From RUG11783 sp964599695 (GTDB lineage: Bacteria > Bacillota > Clostridia > Oscillospirales > Ruminococcaceae): a stretch of DNA of 64,000 bases. The notes below the pieces were generated by a model. It was not told the DNA's origin. It saw only the letters and a list, made by a program, of their open reading frames with translations, and made no database searches. The stretch lies in the NCBI GenBank assembly GCA_964599695.1, contig CAZRGP010000006.1, positions 39,377 through 103,376 of the forward strand. Direction: 5' to 3'. The translations under genes were made by a program, and so were the position numbers. Shown here one piece after another: positions 25,568-33,164 of this stretch; position 1 is the first letter of the stretch, and the number at the start of each line of letters is the position of its first letter.

Positions 25568-25888
25568 CTATTTCATAAGTTTCTGCATGACATTGACCAG
25601 TTCATCGATCGCAGCGTCATTCCCATCGCGGATATCCTCCGCCACACAGCTTCGGATATGCCCGGCGAGGATCGCCTTGTTGAAACTGTTCAGCGCTGCC
25701 TGCGCAGCCGATACCTGTGTCAGGATCTCCGGACAATATGCGCCGCGCTCCACCATTCCCTTTATACCGCGTATCTGTCCCTCGATGCGGTTCAGGCGGC
25801 AGGTGAGATCCTTGATCTCCTGCTCTGACCTTTCTTTCGCATCATGGATATAGCAGCACGAATCTTCCTTTAAAACGGTCTCTGCCAT
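25568..25888 (-). CDS. csoR: CsoR-family copper-sensing repressor
   Basis: Copper-responsive DNA-binding repressor (DUF156 fold). The 106-residue protein is helical with LTCRLNRIEGQIRGIKGM and the Cu(I) ligand triad Cys-His-Cys visible as GAYCPEIL and later GHIRSCV. The start at 25888 has GGTGG upstream and places the coding region after the promoter; in-frame ATGs at 25912 and 25936 fall at or before the predicted transcription start. The gene ends just before copA, and the palindromic operator lies immediately upstream, so the pair is autoregulated and induced by copper. Confidence 0.93.
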   Translation of the reverse strand: MAETVLKEDSCCYIHDAKERSEQEIKDLTCRLNRIEGQIRGIKGMVERGAYCPEILTQVSAAQAALNSFNKAILAGHIRSCVAEDIRDGNDAAIDELVNVMQKLMK

Positions 25889-25921
25889 CTTCAATACCAC
25901 CCTGTTTTTCATTGCACCAAC

Positions 25922-25950
25922 ATGATATACCCCCACGGGGTATATGTCAA
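25922..25950 (-). promoter_or_regulatory. csoR-copA promoter with CsoR operator in the spacer
   Basis: Minus-strand promoter: TTGACA (25945-25950), 17-base spacer, TATCAT (25922-25927). A perfect inverted repeat with arms ATATACCCC and GGGGTATAT and a CAC centre (25925-25945) fills the spacer, the expected CsoR arrangement of a G/C core flanked by TAT. Bound repressor would block polymerase directly. Confidence 0.92.
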
Positions 25951-25971
25951 TTACTTATGCCTAATTAATCA

Positions 25972-26021
25972 TTTCTTAACCTTTTATCCTGTTTTTTCTT
26001 AATCCGCATGGCGTTTATAGT
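25972..26021 (+). promoter_or_regulatory. Response-regulator-type direct repeats and -10 before the RR gene
   Basis: Two direct copies of TTTCTTAA (25972-25979 and 25995-26002), 23 bases apart, precede a TATAGT -10 (26016-26021). The second copy covers the weak -35 position, which suits activation by an OmpR-family regulator, plausibly the one encoded next. The site assignment is inference. Confidence 0.45.
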
Positions 26022-26042
26022 ATTACCGAGGAGGAGAAAACC

Positions 26043-26729
26043 ATGTACAACATTCTGATCTGCGATGACGAGCAGGACATCGTCAATGCGCTGAAGATCT
26101 ATCTCTCGGATCCGAACTACTGTTTCTATGAAGCGTCCAATGGAAAGGCTGCGCTGGATCTGCTGGCTTCCACTGATATCCACCTTGTACTGATGGACAT
26201 CATGATGCCGGTCATGGACGGTATCACCGCCCTCACCGAACTTCGGAAGATCAGCAATGCCCCCGTGATCTTTCTGACAGCCAAGAGCGAGGATGCAGAC
26301 ATGCTTCTCGGTCTGAATGTGGGAGCGGACGATTATATCACCAAGCCGTTCAATCCCCTGGAGGTCACCGCCAGAGTGCGATCCCATCTCAGGCGGTATA
26401 TGCAGCTTGGAAGCGGTAAAGTGCATACCGACACCTACACCATCGGCGGGATCGAACTGAACGACCGGGCAAAATCCGTCACGCTGGACGGCGACCCAGT
26501 CAGTCTCACCCCCACGGAGTACGATATCCTGAAACTTCTCATCCAGAATCCCGGAAAGGTCTTCTCCCCCAAAGCCATCTATCAATCGATATGGAATGAA
26601 ACGCCTACCGGCTGTGAGAACACCATCGCCGTCCACATCCGACACCTCCGTGAAAAACTGGAGGTCATACCCGCGGAACCCAGATACCTGAAAGTCGTCT
26701 GGGGACAGGGATACAAGATCGAGCAGTGA
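26043..26729 (+). CDS. OmpR-family response regulator
   Basis: Two-component DNA-binding regulator, 228 residues. Receiver domain: acidic pair DDE (residues 8-10), phospho-acceptor D52 in LVLMDIMMPVMDG, T79 in FLTAKSED and K101 in ITKPFNP. C-terminal winged helix: SLTPTEYDILKLL and NTIAVHIRHLREKLE with WGQGYKI. It resembles VanR/PhoP-type regulators. GAGGAGG precedes the ATG. Its cognate kinase is separated from it by a glycosyltransferase gene and a 40-residue ORF, all in one direction with short gaps, so they are probably co-expressed and the glycosyltransferase may be part of the regulated response. Confidence 0.95.
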   Translation: MYNILICDDEQDIVNALKIYLSDPNYCFYEASNGKAALDLLASTDIHLVLMDIMMPVMDGITALTELRKISNAPVIFLTAKSEDADMLLGLNVGADDYITKPFNPLEVTARVRSHLRRYMQLGSGKVHTDTYTIGGIELNDRAKSVTLDGDPVSLTPTEYDILKLLIQNPGKVFSPKAIYQSIWNETPTGCENTIAVHIRHLREKLEVIPAEPRYLKVVWGQGYKIEQ

Positions 26730-26762
26730 CACAGGCGTTTCTCTCCTGAATGGAGGGAGAAA

Positions 26763-28046
26763 ATGCAAACTATAACTACGATCCTTCACTGGATCTCCAT
26801 CCTGTTTCTGATCTGCTCCTTTCCTCAGATCGTCTATATGGCTGCAGCACTGATCAGAACAGGGAGAAAGAAGCCGCAGGTGCTTCCCGCGACTGCTCAG
26901 ACAAACCGGTACGCCGTTCTCATCGCCGCCCGCAATGAAGAGACCTGTCTTCCCGACCTGATCCGGAGCATCCGCGCGCAGGATTACCCTCAGGAGAACA
27001 TCAATGTCTTCGTGGTCGCCGACAACTGTACGGACAATACCGCCGCGGAGGCGACAAGAAACGGTGCCCGGGTATACATAAGAAATTCCGTTGCCGGAAA
27101 AGGAAAGGGCTACGCGCTGTCCTTTCTGCTGAAACGGATCTATCGTGACTTCCCCGATGGTTTTGACGGCTACTTCGTATTCGATGCCGACAACATCCTT
27201 GCGCCGGATTTCATAACCGAGATGGACAGAAAGTTCTCCGAAGGAAACGAGATCGTCACTGGCTACCGCAACAGCAAGTATTTCGGTTCAAGCTGGATCA
27301 GTTCCAGCTACGCCCTGTGGTTTATGAGGACATCCAGATTCATGAATGCTCCGCGGGAGTTCTTTCACACCAGCAGCCAGATCACAGGCACCGGTTTTCT
27401 GGTCAGCCGAAGGATCCTGGAGAAAAACGGTGGATGGATCTATCGTCTTCTCACGGAAGATTTTGAATTCACCGTGGATCAGATCCTTCTCGGAAACCGG
27501 ATCGCCTTTTGTGAGTCCGCAGAGTTCTATGACGAACAGCCGATGACCTTCGCTGCTTCCTGGAATCAGCGGATCCGCTGGGCAAAGGGATATCTTCAGG
27601 TATTCAGAAAATACGGAAAGAAAATGGTACAAGCCGTCTTCACAGGGAACTACGCAGCATACGATGTCAGTATGGCAGCGCTCCCCTCGGCCGTTCTTTC
27701 CCTCGTGGCCCTTCTGCTCAATCTCATTCTCCTCTTCCGGGAGAATCTTGCGGGAGGGTTCCATCTCGTTTCCTTATACGGACCGTTGACCTCCCTTCTC
27801 CGCTCCTACCTGCTGCTTGCGTGTATCGCCGCTCTTACGGCCCTGACAGAAAGAGAACACATCCGCGCAACAGCGGCAGAAATAGTCCGGTCGGTGATCA
27901 CATTTCCCATTTTTATGTTCTCTTATATACCGATCACTCTGTGCGCCATTTTCGCCCGTCCGGAATGGAAACCGATTCCCCATGTGGTCACAGCACAAAA
28001 GATAAGCGCAACCGGAGATCCCGCCCAAAAAGTTATCAATTTCTAG
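26763..28046 (+). CDS. Membrane glycosyltransferase family 2
   Basis: Processive or poly-isoprenoid-type GT2 enzyme at the cytoplasmic membrane; donor and acceptor unknown. The 427-residue protein begins with one membrane helix, then the GT-A domain: VLIAARNEETCLPDLI, VFVVADNCTDNT, the DxD motif as FDADN, GTGFLVSR, TEDFEFT and the QxxRW motif as QRIRWAKG. Three or more C-terminal membrane helices follow. This resembles chitin/hyaluronan-synthase-like GT2 proteins. GGAGGGAG precedes the start. Placement between a response regulator and its kinase suggests a cell-surface glycan is connected with the sensed stress. Confidence 0.88.
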   Translation: MQTITTILHWISILFLICSFPQIVYMAAALIRTGRKKPQVLPATAQTNRYAVLIAARNEETCLPDLIRSIRAQDYPQENINVFVVADNCTDNTAAEATRNGARVYIRNSVAGKGKGYALSFLLKRIYRDFPDGFDGYFVFDADNILAPDFITEMDRKFSEGNEIVTGYRNSKYFGSSWISSSYALWFMRTSRFMNAPREFFHTSSQITGTGFLVSRRILEKNGGWIYRLLTEDFEFTVDQILLGNRIAFCESAEFYDEQPMTFAASWNQRIRWAKGYLQVFRKYGKKMVQAVFTGNYAAYDVSMAALPSAVLSLVALLLNLILLFRENLAGGFHLVSLYGPLTSLLRSYLLLACIAALTALTEREHIRATAAEIVRSVITFPIFMFSYIPITLCAIFARPEWKPIPHVVTAQKISATGDPAQKVINF

Positions 28047-28058
28047 GAGACATTCATT

Positions 28059-28181
28059 ATGCCGAAGAAAAAGTCAATTCTTATACAAATCGGAGCCCTT
28101 CTGGTGTTCAGTGTCACTTCCCTTTACCTGTTCACCGTAAAAATAAGAAAAGCCGGTAAAAAGGAGAAAAACATAAAATGA
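28059..28181 (+). CDS. 40-residue single-TM protein in the two-component operon
   Basis: A small ORF with GGAG nine bases before its ATG. It encodes a basic N-terminus (MPKKKS), one hydrophobic helix (ILIQIGALLVFSVTSLYLF) and a lysine-rich tail. The TGA stop overlaps the start of the histidine kinase gene as ATGA. Good translation signals, coupling and a clean membrane helix make it likely to be real. A role as a kinase modulator or glycosyltransferase subunit is a guess. Confidence 0.7.
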   Translation: MPKKKSILIQIGALLVFSVTSLYLFTVKIRKAGKKEKNIK

Positions 28182-30160
28182 AACGGATATTTCACTCCAC
28201 ATTCGGCAAAGTAACAGTCTTTATCCTTCTTGTTCTTTTCTTCTCGCTTACCGCGGTTTCGGTGGCGGAAAGGCTGTTCTTTCTCGAAAGCGACATGTTT
28301 TACATGACGGAGGAAGCTTACATCGAAAATCACCTCTCCAGTTTGATACATTCACAGAGCGATGACGTTCTTTGGAATTATCTTTACGACAGTGGTGACC
28401 TGTACTCCATGAAGCATAATTACAGTGAGTCCCGTACGAATGTGCGCCTGCGTCTCTCTTCTGTATCTCCCGAGGGAGAAGAGCTGCTGTTCACAAACAC
28501 CGACGTCCCCTTTGATACTGTGTACGATGTATACTATACCGTCTGCACGAACGGAGAAAACGTGACCGGGGACAATGTGACGATGTGGGACCAAAACTCC
28601 TCCGCACCGATTTTTCAGCAGGAATCCGAGGAAAACACCGACTGGACCAGGCACTATTACCATATGATTCTCGGGATGGATCCGGAACTTCCTGTAAAAG
28701 ATCACCTGTATCGCTCCAGCCACCTTATTCACCTTGTATATTCACTGGAAGAAGTTGCTATTCCGGTTGCCGCTGTATCAGGGGTCCTCACGATCCTTCT
28801 TTTCGCAGTCCTTATGTCATCGTCCGCCAGAAGACCGGACTCTGATGAACTGGCACCCGGGCCTCTGAACAGGATCCCCTTTGACCTTCTGTCCGCAGCC
28901 GTCTTTGGCCTTGGCGCATTATGTTTCGTACTTGCCACGGAATTGCCTTCCGGCTTCGGTTTCTTTAACATCTTTGTCCCCGGCTATCTGTTTGCAGCTC
29001 TCTGCCTCCTCGCGATCGTGTGCCTCGCTTTCGCGTGGTGCATGAGCGCCGCAGCGAGGATCAAACAGGGAAATCTGCTCACCAATACAGTCTGCTGGAG
29101 GGTATCTCAGATCACACTTCGTGGCGCATCCTATCTGTTGCGTCTTCTCGCTTCCCTCATTCGCTCCATCCCTTTCATCTGGAAAGCCCTTTTCCTTGCT
29201 TTCGCTCTCTTTTTGATCAAGATCTTTGCCATCCTCGATCTCGACCGCTTCGTTATTTTTCTTCTGGAATGTTTCACCGGACTGCTCGCTGTCTACTGCA
29301 TCTATGCCATGTGGAAACTGAAGCGCGGAGCATCCCTCATATCGGAAGGCAATTACGACCAGCCGGTGGACAGCAGGTTCCTCCTGTTCGGCTTCAAAGA
29401 ACACGCAGATACTCTGAGCCGCATCAGCAGCGGGCTGAACAATGCGGTCGAAGCCAGGCTCAAGAGTGAACGGATGAAAACGGAACTGATCACCAATGTG
29501 TCACACGACATCAAGACACCGCTGACTTCCATCATCAATTATTCCGATCTAATCTCCAAGGAGCCCACGGACAATGAAACGATCCATGAGTATTCCGATG
29601 TGCTGCACCGTCAGTCGGTAAAACTGAAAAGACTGATCGAAGATCTGATCGAGGCCTCAAAGGCATCGACTGGAAATATCGAGATCCTGCCGGAGCCCTG
29701 CGACCTCAATGTGATCCTTTCACAGGTCTCCGCGGAATACGAGGAGCGTCTGCAAAAAGCGGACCTGACTCTGATCACCAAACTCCCCGAAGACCAGGTC
29801 CCCATCATAGCAGACGGACGAAGGCTGTGGCGTGTATTTGACAATCTGATGAACAATATCATCAAATATGCTTTGACCGGGACACGGGTATATATTACGA
29901 TGGTGAAGCAAAACGGCGAAGCGATCCTTGTGTTCAAGAACACTTCCCGTGATCCTATCGATCTCACTCCGGAAGAACTGACGGAAAGGTTCGTCCGGGG
30001 AGATGAATCAAGAAATACAGAGGGAAACGGTCTCGGGCTCTCTATCGCCAAAAGCCTGGTGGAATTACAAAAAGGCGAAATGAACCTGTATTCGGACGGT
30101 GATCTGTTCAAAGTGATCCTCAGATTCCCGCTCATCCCCTATCAAGGAGAAACAGCATGA
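28178..30160 (+). CDS. Sensor histidine kinase with multi-TM sensor region
   Basis: A 660-residue membrane kinase, the likely partner of the OmpR-type regulator. TM1 covers about 11-30, an extracellular loop of about 160 residues follows (31-190), then about six more hydrophobic segments between 195 and 380. The cytoplasmic part has a HAMP-like linker, HisKA with H443 in NVSHDIKTPLTSIINYSDL, the N box NLMNNIIKYA and the G box GNGLGLSIAKS. The unusually large membrane portion is more than a simple two-TM sensor, as in some cell-envelope-sensing kinases of Bacillota. The stop overlaps the lipoprotein gene by four bases. Confidence 0.93.
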   Translation: MKRIFHSTFGKVTVFILLVLFFSLTAVSVAERLFFLESDMFYMTEEAYIENHLSSLIHSQSDDVLWNYLYDSGDLYSMKHNYSESRTNVRLRLSSVSPEGEELLFTNTDVPFDTVYDVYYTVCTNGENVTGDNVTMWDQNSSAPIFQQESEENTDWTRHYYHMILGMDPELPVKDHLYRSSHLIHLVYSLEEVAIPVAAVSGVLTILLFAVLMSSSARRPDSDELAPGPLNRIPFDLLSAAVFGLGALCFVLATELPSGFGFFNIFVPGYLFAALCLLAIVCLAFAWCMSAAARIKQGNLLTNTVCWRVSQITLRGASYLLRLLASLIRSIPFIWKALFLAFALFLIKIFAILDLDRFVIFLLECFTGLLAVYCIYAMWKLKRGASLISEGNYDQPVDSRFLLFGFKEHADTLSRISSGLNNAVEARLKSERMKTELITNVSHDIKTPLTSIINYSDLISKEPTDNETIHEYSDVLHRQSVKLKRLIEDLIEASKASTGNIEILPEPCDLNVILSQVSAEYEERLQKADLTLITKLPEDQVPIIADGRRLWRVFDNLMNNIIKYALTGTRVYITMVKQNGEAILVFKNTSRDPIDLTPEELTERFVRGDESRNTEGNGLGLSIAKSLVELQKGEMNLYSDGDLFKVILRFPLIPYQGETA

Positions 30161-30567
30161 GCCCTCAAAAAATCATATTAGTCATCGCGATCCTGATAAT
30201 CGGATGTTTCCTCACGTCCTGCCAGGGGCAAAAGGCCAATGTGAGCGTCGATCTCGGCTCCTCCTCTCTTTACTCGGAGCGGGAACTGAAAGACGCGGTG
30301 GAAACCATCCAAAAGGAGTTCGCACATCTGGAGGGATGCACCCTTCATTCGCTGACCTACGCGGGCGATGAGCGCTCCCTGGCCGAAGGTTCTGAGGATA
30401 ATGGACTTGCAGCAGATTATGACCAGTGCGCCGTTTTCCATTCTTCCTTCCATACACCGAAAGATCCGAAAGGCGCATGGGAAGCCGATACCGAGTACAC
30501 CTGGGACTGGGTCCTTGCCCGGAATGACGGAAGAAACTGGGTCATCGTAGGCTACGGATACGGCTGA
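30157..30567 (+). CDS. Small lipoprotein of the two-component operon
   Basis: A 136-residue exported protein with a signal peptide (KIILVIAILIIGCFLTSC) and a lipobox LTSC, so Cys22 should be lipidated. The mature domain is small, with an acidic helix (LKDAVETIQKEF) and a C-terminal beta region ending WVIVGYGYG; I believe similar proteins in Bacillota are annotated as DUF4829-like, though this was not checked. Translational coupling to the kinase (ATGA overlap) suggests it senses or modulates the kinase from outside. Followed by the terminator at 30582. Confidence 0.8.
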   Translation: MSPQKIILVIAILIIGCFLTSCQGQKANVSVDLGSSSLYSERELKDAVETIQKEFAHLEGCTLHSLTYAGDERSLAEGSEDNGLAADYDQCAVFHSSFHTPKDPKGAWEADTEYTWDWVLARNDGRNWVIVGYGYG

Positions 30568-30581
30568 TCTGCGGATACAGA

Positions 30582-30622
30582 AGCGGCTGCCGTCTCGGAA
30601 GAGACGACAGCCGCTCTTTTTT
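30582..30622 (+). terminator. Rho-independent terminator after lipoprotein gene
   Basis: Stem AGCGGCTG plus CGTCTC pairs with GAGACG plus CAGCCGCT (single C/A mismatch), GGAA loop, then C and T6. It lies between convergent operons. Confidence 0.93.
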
Positions 30623-30630
30623 ATTCGGAA

Positions 30631-32061
30631 TTATTTCGCTCTGCGAAGCACTTCGCAGAGATTCTCATACGCCCGGTCAAAGGATGCCAGATCCAGACTT
30701 TCATCCGGGGTGTGCTCTCCGTCTGCGACAGGGCCATAGGTGATGATATCAAGGTCGGGGCGAAGGCCTTTGAACACTCCGCACTCCAGACCGCCGTGCG
30801 TAGCCATTTCCTGCATTTCGATCCCTCTCTCCGCAAGAACTTCCTTCAGGATGTTCCTCAGAGGAGATTCCGCGCTGAATCCCCATCCCATGATCCGGTT
30901 CTTGATCTCGACTTTCCAGCCAAGCATATCTCCCAGAACGGTCAGCTGATCCACCAGCGTATCCGTATGGCTCTCCAGAGCGGAGCGGATGAGGTCCTCA
31001 ATGACGATCTCATTGTCGCCTGTCTTGACCACGCCCGCGTTCAGGGAAGATGTGGTCAGATCGTCGATCACCATGGAGCGATGCTTCATGCCGTCCGGCA
31101 TCAGGAAAACAAAGTTCAGGAAACTGTCGCTGCACTTCTCCGTGAGTCTCTCCTCCGCATCTATGCGGGACAGTTCCAGACGGACGTCGGGATCACTGAA
31201 CTCCAGTTCCTTCTTGAAATTCGATTCGGTCGCTGTGAGCACTTCCGAGATCCTTCTGCAGTCGCCTTGAGAAACGAACTGCGCGTCCGCTTCTCTCGGT
31301 ATCGCGTTGTACTGCATTCCTCCGTTGAAGGAGACCATGCGGACCTCGATCCCGTTTTTCTTCAGTTCCTGAAGAGCTCTCACAAGAAGCAGGTTGGCAT
31401 TTCCAAGCTCAAGATGGATCATCGCGCCGGAATGACCGCCTTTCAGTCCGCGGATGGAGAGCTGATACGCAGGACTGTCGTTCTTCTCTTTTTCAAGCGG
31501 GAGCGTCATCACCGCTGTAGCACCGCCGGCGGAGCTCACGTATGTTCCCACTTCCCCGCCTGCATCCAGGTTGATGTAACGGCTGCCGTGGACATCCTCG
31601 GGCTTCAGGTTCCCCGCTCCGATGAGGCCGATCTCTTCCATCGTGGTGAATACGCAGGACAACGCAGGATGCTCCAGCCTATCATCGTCCAGGATCGCCA
31701 GCATATAAGCCACGCCGTATCCGTCATCCGCACCGAGCGTTGTTCCTCTCGCCTTCAAAAGGTCCCCGTCCACATACAGGTCCAGCGGATCTTTCTCAAA
31801 GTTGTGTTCTACGCCCTTGTTCTTCTCGTTGACCATGTCGATGTGGGCCTGGATGACCACGGTTGGCGCCTTCTCGTATCCGGGAGTCGCCGGTTTGTCC
31901 ACGATCACGTTCCAGACATCATCCTGCTTATACGCGAGTCCCCTCTCTTTGGCGAAGGACACGATGTAGTCGCTGATGGCTTTCTCGTTCCGGGATCCCC
32001 TCGGTATCTGGGAGATCGCGTTGAAAAAGAAACACTGTCTCTTGTTAAGATCAAATTCCAT
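30631..32061 (-). CDS. pepD: Aminoacyl-histidine dipeptidase (M20 family)
   Basis: Cytoplasmic zinc dipeptidase (cytosol non-specific dipeptidase, carnosinase-like). The 476-residue length and motifs fit: QAHIDMVNEKNKGV (metal His/Asp), LGADDGYGVAYMLA (bridging Asp), TTMEEIGLIGA (catalytic Glu pair), GLKGGHSGAMIHLE in the lid domain, and a C-terminal THGGLECGVF (last metal His region). It is the last gene of a minus-strand operon beginning with the condensation-fold acetyltransferase and lies 11 bases after an ECF S component, which raises the possibility that the importer serves peptide- or amino-acid-linked cofactors, but this is weak. Confidence 0.95.
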   Translation of the reverse strand: MEFDLNKRQCFFFNAISQIPRGSRNEKAISDYIVSFAKERGLAYKQDDVWNVIVDKPATPGYEKAPTVVIQAHIDMVNEKNKGVEHNFEKDPLDLYVDGDLLKARGTTLGADDGYGVAYMLAILDDDRLEHPALSCVFTTMEEIGLIGAGNLKPEDVHGSRYINLDAGGEVGTYVSSAGGATAVMTLPLEKEKNDSPAYQLSIRGLKGGHSGAMIHLELGNANLLLVRALQELKKNGIEVRMVSFNGGMQYNAIPREADAQFVSQGDCRRISEVLTATESNFKKELEFSDPDVRLELSRIDAEERLTEKCSDSFLNFVFLMPDGMKHRSMVIDDLTTSSLNAGVVKTGDNEIVIEDLIRSALESHTDTLVDQLTVLGDMLGWKVEIKNRIMGWGFSAESPLRNILKEVLAERGIEMQEMATHGGLECGVFKGLRPDLDIITYGPVADGEHTPDESLDLASFDRAYENLCEVLRRAK

Positions 32062-32072
32062 TTCTTTACCCT

Positions 32073-32570
32073 CTATTTGAAATTTTTAATTGCTACTTTG
32101 GATTCGATGCGCCTGCTCAGAAGGATCCCCGCCAGGAAAGGAACAGCATCCGCGATCGAAGCGACGATGCCCCGAATAAACTTCGCGGCAAGCGGCAAAC
32201 TGAACAAAAAAGACTCCACCAGCGTCTTGATCACTCCGATCCCTATGAATACAGAGATCAAGGCTATGACCAGACGCAGGGCCGTACTATCTGTCTTTCG
32301 GAAAATATAACCGCACAGGATGCCGATGAACAACTGTCCGAGCGCCCATCCGATGGGAAACGTTCCACTGTACAACAGGTTGCTGATGATGCATCCGAGC
32401 ACCCCGACGATGGTGCCCTCCATCCCGAAAAGACACAGAAATACACCAAACACCAGATACCCGAAGTCCGTTCGGATCTGGTTGATAAGCGGGATCTTCA
32501 CCGTATAGGAGAGAACGACATACAATGCCACTCCCATTCCGAGATACGTCACTTTTTTGTTCTTCGTCAT
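32073..32570 (-). CDS. ECF transporter S component (orphan)
   Basis: A 165-residue membrane protein with about five or six helices and S-component features (TYLGMGVALYVVLSYTVKIP and GTFPIGWALGQLFIGILCGYIF). The first helix and the IRTDFGYLVFG turn resemble QueT/folate-like vitamin carriers, but I cannot assign a substrate. No energising module lies beside it; it would use the shared EcfA-EcfA-EcfT unit encoded at 42731-45869. GGTGG lies seven bases before the ATG. Confidence 0.82.
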   Translation of the reverse strand: MTKNKKVTYLGMGVALYVVLSYTVKIPLINQIRTDFGYLVFGVFLCLFGMEGTIVGVLGCIISNLLYSGTFPIGWALGQLFIGILCGYIFRKTDSTALRLVIALISVFIGIGVIKTLVESFLFSLPLAAKFIRGIVASIADAVPFLAGILLSRRIESKVAIKNFK

Positions 32571-32591
32571 CTAAACACCACCTGAAAACGG

Positions 32592-33164
32592 TCAGTCGCG
32601 GTGAAACCGCTTTTTCAGTTCAAGAGCGAGATCCTTGTGAAAGGCGATCGCCCCAAGAATGCTGAGTGCAGAGGAGATGCCCCCGAGGACCATCATAGGC
32701 CAGTTCAGCTTCAGCCATCCGAGAAGGGATGCAATGGAGAAAATGAGAGAGAACAGGAAGAGCCAGATCATAGGCATGGCGTTCTGTCTCTGCTTGTTGT
32801 AATCCGCAAGATAAATGATGGAAATGAGCAGCAGACCCGAGAAAGCAATGATCGGGATCACGAAATCCGCCCACCCGTGCGACAGGCACAGGTCAATGAG
32901 AGCCAGCAGAACGCAGACCCTCCAGATGATCTTCACAGTCTGAGAGATCAGATTTCTCTCCACGATGTCCGGAGACAGGATGATGCTCCAGAAGGAATAC
33001 ACCGCCCATACGACCACGGCGGACCACGCCTTTCCCCCGACATAGTAATTGGTTATCGGACAGATGATGACCGCAGCGAGGGACAGCCATTCCATGACCT
33101 TTCCGGTCTTTTCGATCCATCTGGAACGCTTGGTCTTTTCCGGATATGTCAGTTTAACTTGCAT
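32592..33164 (-). CDS. DUF6320-like membrane protein
   Basis: A 190-residue membrane protein with about six helices and charged ends. It resembles the DUF6320 proteins that I recall being encoded beside alcohol acetyltransferase-like genes in Bacillota; this is from memory and unverified. The ATG at 33164 has GGAG upstream and makes an 11-base overlap with the acetyltransferase gene; a longer in-frame start at 33185 has no site. Function unknown, but coupling to the acetyltransferase argues for a membrane partner in the same pathway. Confidence 0.7.
   Translation of the reverse strand: MQVKLTYPEKTKRSRWIEKTGKVMEWLSLAAVIICPITNYYVGGKAWSAVVVWAVYSFWSIILSPDIVERNLISQTVKIIWRVCVLLALIDLCLSHGWADFVIPIIAFSGLLLISIIYLADYNKQRQNAMPMIWLFLFSLIFSIASLLGWLKLNWPMMVLGGISSALSILGAIAFHKDLALELKKRFHRD

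Noticed and set aside
25889..25936. Longer csoR start codons
   Set aside because: They lie at or upstream of the predicted transcription start and inside the -10/operator region.
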